Source: an uncultured Nocardioides sp.
GTDB lineage: Bacteria; Actinomycetota; Actinomycetes; Propionibacteriales; Nocardioidaceae
Assembly: GCF_947488025.1 (NCBI RefSeq)
Contig: NZ_CANKYS010000002.1
Coordinates: forward strand, 62,001 to 126,000
Direction: 5' to 3'
DNA: 64,000 bases
The position numbers and the translations under genes were made by a program. The notes below the pieces were generated by a model. It was not told where the DNA came from. It did no database searches and saw nothing but the letters and a program-made list of their open reading frames with translations. Numbering within the stretch: position 1 is the first letter of the stretch; every line of letters begins with the position of its first letter. Below are positions 17,188 to 26,092 of the stretch, in pieces.

Positions 17188-17238
17188 GGGGAACGATCGG
17201 GCTGCCGATCAGCACGATCGACAGCCCGACGGTTCCCC
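17188..17238. terminator. long near-perfect hairpin between kynA and the Rpf-like gene
   Basis: The arms 17188-17210 and 17216-17238 pair in 20 of 23 positions around the 5-nt loop AGCAC. Mismatches are at 17195/17231, 17196/17230 and 17205/17221. It fills the gap between two convergent stop codons, as expected of a bidirectional terminator. No U-tract on either side. Confidence 0.7.
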
Positions 17239-17255
17239 GACGTGAGGGGGTCAGC

Positions 17256-18041
17256 TCAGAGCAGGCGGCCGCAGTGCGGCCACGGCGAGCGGCCGCGCTG
17301 CTTGTAGAGCAGCTTGGCGCGGTAGGTCTGCTCGCCGGCCGAGGCGGCGGTCGGGACGCCGGAGCCGCCGACGCTGCGCCAGGTGCCGAGGTCGAACTGG
17401 TAGAGCCCGTAGTAGCCGGCCGGGTTGACCGCCTTCGGGTTGCCGCCGGACTCGCAGTTGGCGAGGGCGCCCCAGTTGAGCCCGTTCGCGCCGGTGACGG
17501 CGTGCGCCTTGCGGCCCACGAGCACCCGACGCGGGCGCGGGTCCTTCACGAGCTTGCGCTTGACCACGCGGTACTTCGCCGGCTCGCCGTTGTGGAGGGT
17601 CTTCACCGCGACGACCTCGCGGACGCCGGGCCGGCCCTCGCGGACGACCTTGCGACGGCCGGGCTTCAGCTTGGTCGTGGCGACCTCGACGGTGCGGGGC
17701 CGGACGCGCACGCGCTTGGTCTTGCGCTTCTTGACGACGTCGGTCAGGCGTACGACGTCGCCCTGGCGCAGGCGCTTGCGCTTGCCCGAGACCTCACGAC
17801 CGTCGCGGACGACGTCGACCAGGTCGTTGCCGTCGACCGGGACGCCGTGCGTCTCGAGGAGCTGGCCGGGCCACGCGCGCGGGACGGTCGCGACCTCGAC
17901 GGGCGGCTGGTCCGCCACCTTGAGGCGTACGCCGACGGCCTCGCGCGACTCCTCGGCAGCAGCGCTGCCGGGGACGAGGGTCAGCGCGAGAGCGGCTGCG
18001 GCGAGACCGGCGGACAGGGAACGGGGGGACACGACAGACAC
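17256..18041 (-). CDS. resuscitation-promoting-factor-like transglycosylase with G5 domain
   Basis: A 261-residue secreted protein: signal peptide (about 1-28, ending GSAAA), a DUF348/ubiquitin-like stretch (about 33-100), a G5 domain (about 112-175), and a lysozyme-like Rpf domain from about 183. The catalytic Glu lies in NWGALANCESGG, followed by NPAGYYGLYQFDLGTW. It should cleave peptidoglycan and help growth resumption. RpfB usually has three DUF348 units; this one is shorter. GTG start with GTGAGG upstream. The linker between signal and G5 domain is unusually Lys/Arg-rich. Confidence 0.87.
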   Translation of the reverse strand: MSVVSPRSLSAGLAAAALALTLVPGSAAAEESREAVGVRLKVADQPPVEVATVPRAWPGQLLETHGVPVDGNDLVDVVRDGREVSGKRKRLRQGDVVRLTDVVKKRKTKRVRVRPRTVEVATTKLKPGRRKVVREGRPGVREVVAVKTLHNGEPAKYRVVKRKLVKDPRPRRVLVGRKAHAVTGANGLNWGALANCESGGNPKAVNPAGYYGLYQFDLGTWRSVGGSGVPTAASAGEQTYRAKLLYKQRGRSPWPHCGRLL

Positions 18042-18272
18042 GTGCTTCAGACCTCACGGGGGGGGTTGGGGGCGACGGGCCGCGGCATGCATCACCTCGC
18101 GATGGGAGGCGCCCGTCCACGACGGGGAGCACTGCCTGCGGCTCATCCACCAGAACACGATCGCGAGGACATGTCGAATCCCGAGCCGACGCGGCGGCGC
18201 GGTCCCTGCGAGGCGGTGTGAGCGAGTTCACCCGGCCGTCGCCGCCGATCCGGGCCCGCCTACGGTGGCCCC
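18042..18272. other. 231-bp divergent intergenic region upstream of the Rpf-like gene
   Basis: It holds the TACGGT promoter of the plus-strand gene (18261-18266, 6 nt before GTG 18273) and the leader of the Rpf-like gene. Actinobacterial rpf genes often carry long structured leaders. A short GTCG...CGAC inverted repeat is visible around 18170-18190, but I could not match a known riboswitch core. Confidence 0.4.
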
Positions 18273-19289
18273 GTGAACGCCCAACGGTTGCTCGTCTCGC
18301 TGGAACGCGCCTGGGACGGCGCCCGCCTGCGCCGTCGTCGATCGGGGACGCCGGCGCACTTCCGCATCGAGCCCTACATCGGTCACGGCGGGCCTGCGGG
18401 AGCCGTCGTACGAGGTCGCGTGCTCGACAACCCGATGGCCTCCGAGGCCGTCGACGGGGAGGGCGTCGGGGACGCGGTACGTCGCACCATGCGCCACTTC
18501 CTGACCGACGAGCTGCCCGGTGTCCCCCTCCTGGTCACGCTGGGCGGTGCGAGTGTCGAGGCGGTCACCGATGCCGACGGCTACTTCCTGGTCAGGGTGC
18601 CGTCGACCGAGGCCGTCCCGAGCCCGTGGGCACGGGGGACCGTCGAGCTCCGCGAGGAGTACCGGGGCGTGACAGGTCGGCACCCGGCGCCCGTCGAGGT
18701 GCGGGTCCCGTCGGCCGACGCGCGGTTCGGGATCGTCTCGGACGTCGACGACACGATCCTGCAGACCGGCGTCCAGCGGGTGGGGCGGATGATCCTCCAG
18801 ACCTTCACCGGCTCCTCCCTCACCCGTACGCCGTTCCCCGGTGCGGCGGCGCTCTACCGCGACCTCGCCGCCGGCGTGAACCCGGTCTTCTACGTCTCGT
18901 CCAGCCCCTGGAACCTGCACTCGTTCCTGGTCGGCTTCCTGCGGCACCGTGGCTTCCCCCTCGGCCCGGTCCTGCTGCGCGACCTGCTCGGCACCTGGCG
19001 CGGGCGCGAGCAGAAGCACGACCGCATCCGGGAGGTCCTCGACCTCCACCCGGACCTGTCCTTCGTCCTGATCGGCGACTCCGGTGAGCACGACCCCGAG
19101 ATCTACGCCGACATCGTGCGCGAGCACCCCGGCCGGGTCCTCGCGGTCTACATCCGCGAGGTGCGGCTCGACCCGGGCGACGGGCGCGTGGAGAAGGTGG
19201 CCGACGCGTGGGCTGCCGACGTCCCGTTCGTGCTGGCTGCCGACACCGACGCCGTACGACGGCACGCGCGGGGACTCGGGCTGCTCTGA
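18273..19289 (+). CDS. App1-like (DUF2183) phosphatidate phosphatase domain protein
   Basis: A 338-residue protein. The HAD-type catalytic motif is SDVDDT in FGIVSDVDDTILQTG (near 157-170), with VSSSPWNL as the second motif and LIGDSGEHDPEIY as the metal-binding third. These are hallmarks of the DUF2183/App1 family, whose yeast member dephosphorylates phosphatidic acid. The N-terminal 150 residues form a beta-rich domain with no known motif. GTG start 6 nt after TACGGT, probably leaderless. Monocistronic; the substrate is inferred from the family. Confidence 0.85.
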   Translation: MNAQRLLVSLERAWDGARLRRRRSGTPAHFRIEPYIGHGGPAGAVVRGRVLDNPMASEAVDGEGVGDAVRRTMRHFLTDELPGVPLLVTLGGASVEAVTDADGYFLVRVPSTEAVPSPWARGTVELREEYRGVTGRHPAPVEVRVPSADARFGIVSDVDDTILQTGVQRVGRMILQTFTGSSLTRTPFPGAAALYRDLAAGVNPVFYVSSSPWNLHSFLVGFLRHRGFPLGPVLLRDLLGTWRGREQKHDRIREVLDLHPDLSFVLIGDSGEHDPEIYADIVREHPGRVLAVYIREVRLDPGDGRVEKVADAWAADVPFVLAADTDAVRRHARGLGLL

Positions 19290-19366
19290 CGAACCGGCTC
19301 GCCCGTAGGGTGGCGACGCTCTGGGACGCCGACCGCGGCACGTCCTCCCGTCAGTGAAGGAACCAC

Positions 19367-20317
19367 ATGTGCCGAGTGCTCGCCTACATCGGGCCTGAGA
19401 CGCCGCTCGAGAACCTGCTGCTCACCCCGTCGAACAGCCTGGTCAACCAGGCCCTCGACCCCGAGCACTACCCGGACCTCCAGCTGGCGGGATGGGGGTT
19501 CGGCCTGTGGAGCGAGCACCTGCTCAAGCCGGAGGACCCCTTCGTCTACCGCCGGCCCATGGCCGCGTTCTACGACGACAACGCCACCCGCATCATCCCG
19601 AGCCTGCAGGCGAGCACGATGCTCGGCCACGTGCGCGCGGCGAGCTACGACTCGAAGGTCGTCATGGTCGACGAGAACTGCCACCCCTTCTCCTTCGACG
19701 AGACCCCGTGGATCCTCGCCCAGAACGGCGACCTGCCCAACTGGATGCTCCTGCAGAGGGAGCTGCTGCAGCACTGCGAGGACCGGTACCTGAAGCAGAT
19801 GCGGGGCACGACCGACACGGAGTTCCTCTACACGCTCCTGCTCTCCCTGCTGGACGGTGACAGCGACGAGGACGTCCAGCGCGCGATCGAGGAGATGGTC
19901 GGACTCATCGCCCGGGCGATGAAGGACCTCGACCTCCCTGCCCTGACCAAGATGAAGATGGCCCTGGTGTCGCCCAACCGGATCATCGGGGTCAACGTCG
20001 GTCTCGGGCACCACGGCGAGACCGACCCGGCCGGGGACTGGAAGGAGCTGAGGAAGTCCGACCCCGGCACCGACGACTACGCCCTCTCGATGCTCCTGGA
20101 GCCGATGTACCTGCTCGTCGGTCGCCGCGCCGGGTCGGACGACACCTCCTACGAGTTCACGTCGTGCGACGAGGCGGAGGCGACGGCCGCCGTCTTCGCC
20201 TCCGAGGCCCTGACCGACGACGAGGACGGGTGGTCGCACGTCGACTTCGGCGAGATCGTGTTCCTCGAGAGGAAGGGTGAGCACGTCACCCGGAGGGTCG
20301 AGAAGCTGCAGGTCTAG
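19367..20317 (+). CDS. class II glutamine amidotransferase
   Basis: A 316-residue Ntn-type protein beginning MCRVLAYIG: after Met removal Cys2 becomes the nucleophile. GHVRAAS and QNGDLPNW match the glutamine-binding and oxyanion segments of the family (GATase_4/EgtC-like). It probably supplies ammonia from glutamine or acts as an amidohydrolase; no synthetase partner is adjacent. ATG start with GAAGGA 6 nt upstream. The stop overlaps the convergent gene by 4 nt. Not clearly EgtC, since no ergothioneine genes are near. Confidence 0.85.
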   Translation: MCRVLAYIGPETPLENLLLTPSNSLVNQALDPEHYPDLQLAGWGFGLWSEHLLKPEDPFVYRRPMAAFYDDNATRIIPSLQASTMLGHVRAASYDSKVVMVDENCHPFSFDETPWILAQNGDLPNWMLLQRELLQHCEDRYLKQMRGTTDTEFLYTLLLSLLDGDSDEDVQRAIEEMVGLIARAMKDLDLPALTKMKMALVSPNRIIGVNVGLGHHGETDPAGDWKELRKSDPGTDDYALSMLLEPMYLLVGRRAGSDDTSYEFTSCDEAEATAAVFASEALTDDEDGWSHVDFGEIVFLERKGEHVTRRVEKLQV

Positions 20318-20922
20318 GCTCGCTCGACCGTCGTCACCACGCTCGTCACCGACGGCCGCCTCGGGGTGCTGGAGAAGCCGAACCGGCAGGGCGGGTCGAC
20401 CGGGGCGAGCGAGCCCATGCCGCTCCCCCGCCACGAGCCCTCGAGGGCCGTGACGGCCGACACCGACGTCGCGCCGTACCACTCCCGGCGGTCGTTGCCG
20501 GCGGTCCCGCGCGTGCGTACGCCGCTCAGCACGACGCGGGCGACGGGGTCGACGGCGGCGCACCAGGCGGGCGCGGTCGCCACGCGGTCCGGCACGAGGC
20601 CGAGCAGCGCGCCCAGCGGCGTACGACCGCCGACCACCAGCCGCAGCGACAGCGACGGCGTCGACACCTGCCAGCCGTCGGCGGTGTCCTCGACCGCCAC
20701 CGGCTCGATGACGCGCTCGTCGAAGGTGTAGGTCGCCGCGACGAAGTCCCGCACCCGTTCCGACGGCGCGAGCAGCACCCGGTGTCCCGACGCGTCCTCG
20801 ACCATCACGTCGGCGAAGGCGTCCCAGGGAGAGCCGTCCCAGCGGCCGACGACGACGCGTACGCCGCTGGTGCTGCCCACGCCCGCGATGCGGCCGGTGA
20901 AGCGTTCGCGGACCCGGGTCAC
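20314..20922 (-). CDS. conserved protein of unknown function
   Basis: A 202-residue soluble, beta-rich protein. Motifs are not recognisable; SGVRVVVGRWDGSPWDAFADVMVE and RFGFSSTPRRPSVTS stand out. The GTG start overlaps the stop of the upstream FMN-binding gene by 4 nt (GTGA), so the two form a coupled pair. The C-terminal half has small residues and Trp/Arg patches that could line a ligand pocket. Function unknown. Confidence 0.75.
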   Translation of the reverse strand: MTRVRERFTGRIAGVGSTSGVRVVVGRWDGSPWDAFADVMVEDASGHRVLLAPSERVRDFVAATYTFDERVIEPVAVEDTADGWQVSTPSLSLRLVVGGRTPLGALLGLVPDRVATAPAWCAAVDPVARVVLSGVRTRGTAGNDRREWYGATSVSAVTALEGSWRGSGMGSLAPVDPPCRFGFSSTPRRPSVTSVVTTVERA

Positions 20923-21542
20923 GGGGCGACGAGCCCGTCCGGCTCACGGCCGTCCGCGGCGAGCCCGGCGGCGACGCCGGCGCGGTCCTCGTCGGAGCGG
21001 TTCTGGCTGAGCTTGGCCTTGGCCTCGACCGACGAGACGACCACCTCGACACCGACGATGGGTCGGAGGTTCTTCTCGACGTAGTCGGCCGGCGCGTCGG
21101 TGACCGCCCACGGCTCGGCGCGGGACTGCTCGTGGCGATCGGTGAGCCGGGTGACCAGCCCGCGCACCCAGGCGGGGTCGTCGTGCACCGTGACACGCCC
21201 GCGGAGGTGCACGACCGAGTAGTTCCAGGTCGGGACCACCTTGCCGTGCTCGGCCTTCGTGGCGTACCAGGACGGCGAGACGTAGGTGTCCGGACCGGTG
21301 ACGATCGCCAGCGCGGGCGACCCGGCGACGATGCGCCGCCAGTGGGCGTTGGCGCGCGCCAGGTGTCCGACGAGCCGGTCGCCCTCCCACAGCACCGGCA
21401 GGAACGTCGCGTCGGGGACGCCGTCGTCACCGACCGTGACCAGCTGCGCCGCCGCGACCGCGTGCACGAACGGGCGGACCTCGTCGGGGTCCATCACGTT
21501 GAACCGGGGCACGTAGAGCTGGGGGTCGGGCACGGGCACCAT
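20919..21542 (-). CDS. FMN-binding protein, PaiB-like
   Basis: A 207-residue split-barrel flavin-binding protein of the PaiB (negative transcriptional regulator) type: LYVPRFNVMDPDEVRPFV at the start, then LVGHLARANAHWR, YVSPSWYATK and VPTWNYSVVHLRG, which are typical for the family. Some members repress sporulation or protease genes; others are probably flavin reductases. ATG at 21540-21542 chosen; the GTG six bases further in is an alternative. It is coupled to the following gene of unknown function and divergent from the ligase gene. Confidence 0.85.
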   Translation of the reverse strand: MVPVPDPQLYVPRFNVMDPDEVRPFVHAVAAAQLVTVGDDGVPDATFLPVLWEGDRLVGHLARANAHWRRIVAGSPALAIVTGPDTYVSPSWYATKAEHGKVVPTWNYSVVHLRGRVTVHDDPAWVRGLVTRLTDRHEQSRAEPWAVTDAPADYVEKNLRPIVGVEVVVSSVEAKAKLSQNRSDEDRAGVAAGLAADGREPDGLVAP

Positions 21543-21593
21543 CCTGCCCGTTCGGGTGGCACCGCTGTCGGTGCCGGGCGGCAGGATGGGCGC

Positions 21594-23111
21594 ATGCTGC
21601 TCGCCGAGCTCGTCGCCACCTCCGCCGCCGTGGCCGCCACCCGCTCCCGCAAGGCCAAGGTGGCCGCGCTCGCCGAGCTGCTGGCGCGCGTCGAGCCCGG
21701 GGAGCTCGAGGTGGTCGTGTCCTACCTCGGCGGCGCGCTGCGCCAGCGGCGCACCGGCCTGGGCTGGCGCGGGGTGAGCGCCCTCCCCGGCGCCGCCGAC
21801 GAGCCGTCGCTGACCGTGCTGCAGGTCCACGAGGGGTTCGAGGCGATGTCGCGGCTCTCGGGCGCCGGCTCGCAGCTGGCCCGCAAGGACGCCGTCGCCG
21901 ACCTCTTCGGCCGAGCGACGGAGGCCGAGCAGGCGTGGCTGCGCGCCATCGTCACCGGCAACGTGCGCCAGGGCGCTCTCGACGCGGTCACCCAGGAAGC
22001 GGTGGCCCAGGTGGCAGGCGTCCCGCTCGCCGCCGTGCGCCGTGCGGCGATGCTCGCCGGCTCCACCGTCGCGGCCGCCGGGGCGGCGTTCGCGGGCGAG
22101 GAGGCGCTGGCCGCGATCGGGCTCGAGGTCGGGCGTCCGATCATGCCGATGCTCGCCTCCAGCGCACCCGACGTCGCGGCCGCGATGGCGGGCCTGTCCC
22201 CCGACGGCGCGACCGAGGTCGCGATCGACGCCAAGCTCGACGGCATCCGCATCCAGGTCCACCGCGACGGCGACGACGTCCTCGTGGTGACCCGCAGCCT
22301 CGACGACATCACCGGGCGGCTGCCCGAGGTCGTCGAGGTCGCCCGCTCGCTGCCGGCGGAGCGCTTCGTCCTGGACGGCGAGGCACTCGCGCTGTCCGAC
22401 GACGGCCGCCCGATGGCCTTCCAGGACACCGCGAGCCGCACCGCTCAGGACTCAGGCGTCGCGGTGACGCCCCACTTCTTCGACCTGCTCCACGTCGACG
22501 GCCGCGACCTGCTCGACTCCCCCGGCCACGAGCGCCTCGCCGCGCTCGACGCGCTGGTCCCCGAGCCCCACCGCGTACGCCGCCTCGTCACGGCCGACCC
22601 GGAGGCCGCCGACGCCTTCGCGTCCGAGACCGTCGCCGCCGGGCACGAGGGTGTCGTCCTCAAGGACCTGTCAGCCCCCTACGCCGCCGGCCGCCGCGGC
22701 GCGGCGTGGGTCAAGGTCAAGCCGCGCCACACCCTCGACCTCGTCGTCTTGGCCGTCGAGTGGGGGTCCGGACGGCGCGACGGCTGGCTCTCCAACATCC
22801 ACCTCGGCGCGCGCGACGAGTCCTCGGCGACCGGCTTCGTGATGCTCGGCAAGACCTTCAAGGGGATGACCGACGAGATGCTGGCGTGGCAGACCGAGCG
22901 CTTTCTCGCGCTGGAGACGCACCGCGACAGCTATGTCGTCCACGTCCGTCCCGAGCAGGTGGTGGAGATCGCCTTCGACGGGCTCCAGCGCTCCACCCGC
23001 TACCCCGGCGGCGTCGCGCTGCGCTTCGCCCGGGTCCTGCGCTACCGCGACGACAAGGGGCCGTCCGAGGCCGACACGATCGAGGCGGTCCGCGCGCACG
23101 TCACGACGTGA
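21594..23111 (+). CDS. ligB: ATP-dependent DNA ligase, LigB-like
   Basis: A 505-residue ligase. An N-terminal helical domain (about 1-190) precedes the nucleotidyltransferase core with adenylated Lys214 in AIDAKLDGIRI. Further motifs are VTRSLDDITGRLPE, LDGEALAL, GVVLKDL and WVKVKPRHTLDLVV, followed by an OB domain from about 385. Size and domain order match mycobacterial LigB, a second ligase besides NAD-dependent LigA. It has no LigD polymerase or nuclease domain. Probably used in repair; not in an NHEJ operon, as no ku gene is adjacent. Confidence 0.9.
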   Translation: MLLAELVATSAAVAATRSRKAKVAALAELLARVEPGELEVVVSYLGGALRQRRTGLGWRGVSALPGAADEPSLTVLQVHEGFEAMSRLSGAGSQLARKDAVADLFGRATEAEQAWLRAIVTGNVRQGALDAVTQEAVAQVAGVPLAAVRRAAMLAGSTVAAAGAAFAGEEALAAIGLEVGRPIMPMLASSAPDVAAAMAGLSPDGATEVAIDAKLDGIRIQVHRDGDDVLVVTRSLDDITGRLPEVVEVARSLPAERFVLDGEALALSDDGRPMAFQDTASRTAQDSGVAVTPHFFDLLHVDGRDLLDSPGHERLAALDALVPEPHRVRRLVTADPEAADAFASETVAAGHEGVVLKDLSAPYAAGRRGAAWVKVKPRHTLDLVVLAVEWGSGRRDGWLSNIHLGARDESSATGFVMLGKTFKGMTDEMLAWQTERFLALETHRDSYVVHVRPEQVVEIAFDGLQRSTRYPGGVALRFARVLRYRDDKGPSEADTIEAVRAHVTT

Positions 23112-23127
23112 AGCGCGATCGCAGCGC

Positions 23128-24006
23128 TCAGCGGCGGGGCTTCGGCAGGCGGCACCCGGGCACGTCGAGGTCGAAGGTGCGGCCGGCGTCGAGGCAACCG
23201 AGCAACCACGACGTCTGCTGGCCGTAGTTCATGCCCCGGCGCATGACCACCCGCCCGCGCCGGTTCTCCTCGCACGCGGAGTCGATGCAGCGCCGACCCC
23301 CGACGTAGCCGGTGTTGGCGATCCCCACGACGAGCCCGGTCTGCCGGGAGACGATCGGTGAGCCGGAGTAGCCGCCGCGGATCGCGCACCCGTCGCGCGC
23401 CGGCAGCCGGATCGAGCTCCACCAGTCCCACATCCGTTCGTGCAGGCGGTACGCCGTGCCGGTGGTCGTGCACGCCCGCTGCTCGGTCCAGTAGCCGGAC
23501 GGGATCCGGATCCGGTCCCCTCGCGACGGACCCTCGGCGGCCAGCACCAGCGGCGCCACGCCTGCGCGGGCCAGGTCGGCGTACGTGTCACGCAGCCGCA
23601 GGACGGCCACGTCGGTGCGGTACATCGTGGCGTACTGCAGCCGTACGGCGCGGCCCACCCGGGCGACCCTGCCGAGGCCGTCGAGCAGCTCGACCCGCGT
23701 CCACCGCCGGTGGCCGACCAGCACCTCGCGGGCGCCGAGGAACGGCCGGCGGACGCAGTGGCCGTTGGTCAGGACGACCGCGCGGTCGGTGTCGAGGGCG
23801 GCCGGCCACCGCACGACCGACCCGGAGCAGCCGGGCAGCCGGACGGTGCCGGCGAACCGGCCACCGTCCGTGGCAGCCGAGGCGGTGGGGGCTGCGACCA
23901 GCGCGCCGACGACGGAGACGAGCACGGTGACGACGACGGCGACGACGAGCGGCACGAGCGCGGCACGACGGGCGGTGGCAAGCAGCACCCCGGCATCGAA
24001 CCACAC
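23128..24006 (-). CDS. secreted trypsin-like serine protease
   Basis: About 292 residues with an N-terminal hydrophobic signal (ALVPLVVAVVVTVLVSVVGAL) and a cleavage-like ASA. The triad is visible in order: His in VVLTNGHCVRR, Asp in YRTDVAVLRL, Ser in GGYSGSPIV. Four or more Cys in the secreted part suggest disulphides (GCSGS, RACTTTG, GCAIRG, CIDSACEE). The start is uncertain: GTG at complement 24004-24006 or a GTG about 18 nt further in. Divergent from a TetR regulator, which may control it. Confidence 0.82.
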   Translation of the reverse strand: MWFDAGVLLATARRAALVPLVVAVVVTVLVSVVGALVAAPTASAATDGGRFAGTVRLPGCSGSVVRWPAALDTDRAVVLTNGHCVRRPFLGAREVLVGHRRWTRVELLDGLGRVARVGRAVRLQYATMYRTDVAVLRLRDTYADLARAGVAPLVLAAEGPSRGDRIRIPSGYWTEQRACTTTGTAYRLHERMWDWWSSIRLPARDGCAIRGGYSGSPIVSRQTGLVVGIANTGYVGGRRCIDSACEENRRGRVVMRRGMNYGQQTSWLLGCLDAGRTFDLDVPGCRLPKPRR

Positions 24007-24042
24007 CCGGCGTCGCGCGACGACGTACCTAGACTGGCCGCC
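24007..24042 (+). promoter_or_regulatory. short divergent region with TetR-gene promoter
   Basis: TAGACT (24030-24035) lies 7 nt before the TetR ATG at 24043. The whole gap is 36 bp, so a TetR operator here would act on both genes. I see no strong palindrome. Confidence 0.5.
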
Positions 24043-24768
24043 ATGAGCACCGAGCCGACCCACGCGCCCGGACCCGGACGGGGTGGCACCGCGGCCGCGC
24101 GGCGCCGGTTGCGCGAGGCGGAGATCATTTCCGCGACGCGCCGCCTCTTCGACGAGCGCGGCGTCCGCGACGCCCAGATCGAGGACATCGCCGGGGCGGT
24201 CGGCATCAACCGCGCCATCATCTACCGCCACTTCACCGGCAAGGAGGAGCTCTTCAGCCTCACGCTGGTGCAGTACCTCGACGAGCTGCGACTGGCGCTG
24301 GAGCAGGCGGCCGCCGGCACGAGCGAGCCGCGCGACCAGCTCGTGCGCCTCGTGGAGGCGTTCGTCGACTACGGCCTGGCCCACCCGGCGTTCGTCGACT
24401 GCGCCCAGGCGATCATGCGGCGCCCCGGGGGCGACCTGCTCGAGGAGGTCAGCGAGAGCGCGATGTACCGCCTCGGGCAGGCCATCAGCGGCTGCCTGTC
24501 CGTGCTCACCCGCACCATCACCGCCGGCGTGGAGAGCGGCGACTTCCACGTCGACGACCCCGGCCTGCTCGCCAACATGCTCTACGCCAGCGGGTTGGGC
24601 ACCCTGCAGCTCGGCCGGGTCGCGATGCTGGTCTCCGAGGACGAGCCGGGGGTGCCGCGGATCAGCCGGGTCACCGTCGAGCAGGTGCGCGACCACATGG
24701 TCGCCTCGGCCCTCGCCGTCGCCGCCGGGGCACCGGCGAGCGCGGGGAGACCCGGGCGGGGTCGCTAG
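24043..24768 (+). CDS. TetR-family transcriptional regulator
   Basis: A 241-residue regulator. The N-terminal helix-turn-helix is TRRLFDERGVRDAQIEDIAG followed by VGINRAIIYRHFTGKEELF, very close to the TetR consensus. The C-terminal ligand domain (about 90-215) is all-helical and unrecognised. The 20 residues before the HTH are Pro/Gly-rich. ATG start 7 nt after TAGACT. It is divergent from the protease and convergent (4-bp overlap) with the DUF1206 gene; either could be its target. Confidence 0.92.
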   Translation: MSTEPTHAPGPGRGGTAAARRRLREAEIISATRRLFDERGVRDAQIEDIAGAVGINRAIIYRHFTGKEELFSLTLVQYLDELRLALEQAAAGTSEPRDQLVRLVEAFVDYGLAHPAFVDCAQAIMRRPGGDLLEEVSESAMYRLGQAISGCLSVLTRTITAGVESGDFHVDDPGLLANMLYASGLGTLQLGRVAMLVSEDEPGVPRISRVTVEQVRDHMVASALAVAAGAPASAGRPGRGR

Positions 24769-25577
24769 CGCGAGAGGTGCTTCGCCCGCGCGAAGCAGAA
24801 GACGCCGTAGGCCGCGATGCCGAACGCGATCGCGGTCAGCATCGCCTGCCCGAAGGGCTGCTCGAGCACCGTCTGCAGGGCCTGGTCGAGACCGCCCGAC
24901 TTCTTCGCCTCGTGCGTGATCGCGGCGTAGCCGAACAGGCCGCCCACGATGATGATCGCGATGCCCTTGGCGATGTAGCCGATCTTGCCCATCAGGACGT
25001 AGGCCGAGCCGTCCTGGCCGGCCTGGCCCTGCGCGTCGAGGTGCTCGCGGAACTTCTCGGTCCACCCGCGGACGACGAGCGAGATGCCGTAGCCGATGAT
25101 CGCGAGCCCGATCGCACCGACGAGGAGCTGGCCGCCGGGGAGGTTCATGATCTTCGCCGTGGTGGAGTCCGTGCCGCCCTTGCCGCCGCCCGAGCCGGTG
25201 GCGGTCTGCACCGCGCTCCAGCCGATCGCGCCGTAGATCACCGCCTTGCCGAGGGACGTCGCGCGCTTGCGCCACCGCTTGGCGTCGTCGGACTCGTCGC
25301 GGAACCCGAAGCCGAACTCCAGCAGCCGCCACACGACCAGGAAGAGCATGCCGACGGCGATCATCCACACCAGCACGCCGCCCATGGGCTGCTGCGCGAG
25401 GTAGTGCAGCGCGCCGGAGTTGGAGGCGCTGTCCTCCTTCTCACCGAAGGCCAGCTGCAGTGCGAGCCAGCCGACCAGGAGGTGCACGACGCCGTACGCC
25501 ACCAGCCCGGCGCGGATCGCGTGGTCCATCCAGTCGCTGTGGTGGGCCTGCTCGGCGGCGGAGGTGGAGGCGTTCAT
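24765..25577 (-). CDS. DUF1206 membrane protein
   Basis: A 270-residue protein made of three similar units of two membrane helices each: starting ARAGLVAYGVVHLLVGWLAL-like (residues 20-40), again at TSLGKAVIYGAIGWSAVQTA, and again at GKIGYIAKGIAIIIVGGLFG. The repeated G-x-x-x-x-G helix packing is typical for DUF1206. Function unknown; widely found in actinobacteria. The ATG lies at 25575-25577; the promoter was not identified. Confidence 0.88.
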   Translation of the reverse strand: MNASTSAAEQAHHSDWMDHAIRAGLVAYGVVHLLVGWLALQLAFGEKEDSASNSGALHYLAQQPMGGVLVWMIAVGMLFLVVWRLLEFGFGFRDESDDAKRWRKRATSLGKAVIYGAIGWSAVQTATGSGGGKGGTDSTTAKIMNLPGGQLLVGAIGLAIIGYGISLVVRGWTEKFREHLDAQGQAGQDGSAYVLMGKIGYIAKGIAIIIVGGLFGYAAITHEAKKSGGLDQALQTVLEQPFGQAMLTAIAFGIAAYGVFCFARAKHLSR

Positions 25578-25675
25578 GGGGTCAACCTAGGTCCTCGGAC
25601 GCTGCCGCCGCGAGCCGGCTGACCCCTGCGGGTGAGGCCGGTCCGGACCGCCCCTCAGGGCGGTCCCGGACACGG

Positions 25676-26086
25676 TCAGACCAGGCTGGCGCGGTCGCGC
25701 TGGACGGAGCCGAGAAGCCCGTTGACGAAGGCCGGCGAGTCGTCGGTCGAGAGGTCCTGCACGAGGTGCAGCGCCTCGCTCACGGCCACGGTGTCGGGCA
25801 CGTCGTCGTCACCCCACAGCAGCTCGAAGACGCCGATGCGGAGCACGTTGCGGTCGACCGCGGGCATCCGGGCCAGCGTCCAGCCCTTGCTGTAGGTCGT
25901 CAGTACCTCGTCGATGCGCTCACGGTGCTCGACCACGCCCCGCACCAGCGTCGTGGTGTAGTCGTTGGTCGGGCCCTCGCCGGCCTCGATGGCGCGCTCG
26001 AGCGCGACCACGGGGTCCTCCGAGCGGAGCTCGGAGGCGAACAGGATGTCCAGCGCGCGCTTGCGCGCCTTGGAGCGGGCAGCCAC
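25676..26086 (-). CDS. nusB: transcription antitermination factor NusB
   Basis: A 136-residue all-helical protein, typical NusB length. ARSKARKRALDILFASEL is the N-terminal RNA-binding Arg-rich helix, and NVLRIGVFELLW plus AVSEALHLVQDLSTDDSPAFVNGLL is the conserved core. With NusE it binds boxA of rRNA transcripts. It starts 6 nt after the efp stop, so efp-nusB is one unit, the usual actinobacterial arrangement. Confidence 0.96.
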   Translation of the reverse strand: MAARSKARKRALDILFASELRSEDPVVALERAIEAGEGPTNDYTTTLVRGVVEHRERIDEVLTTYSKGWTLARMPAVDRNVLRIGVFELLWGDDDVPDTVAVSEALHLVQDLSTDDSPAFVNGLLGSVQRDRASLV

Positions 26087-26092
26087 CTGGTG

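Noticed and set aside
18042..18272. A c-di-AMP (ydaO-type) riboswitch before the Rpf-like gene.
   Set aside because: Such switches are common before actinobacterial rpf genes, but I could not find the conserved core elements in this leader; only short local stems.
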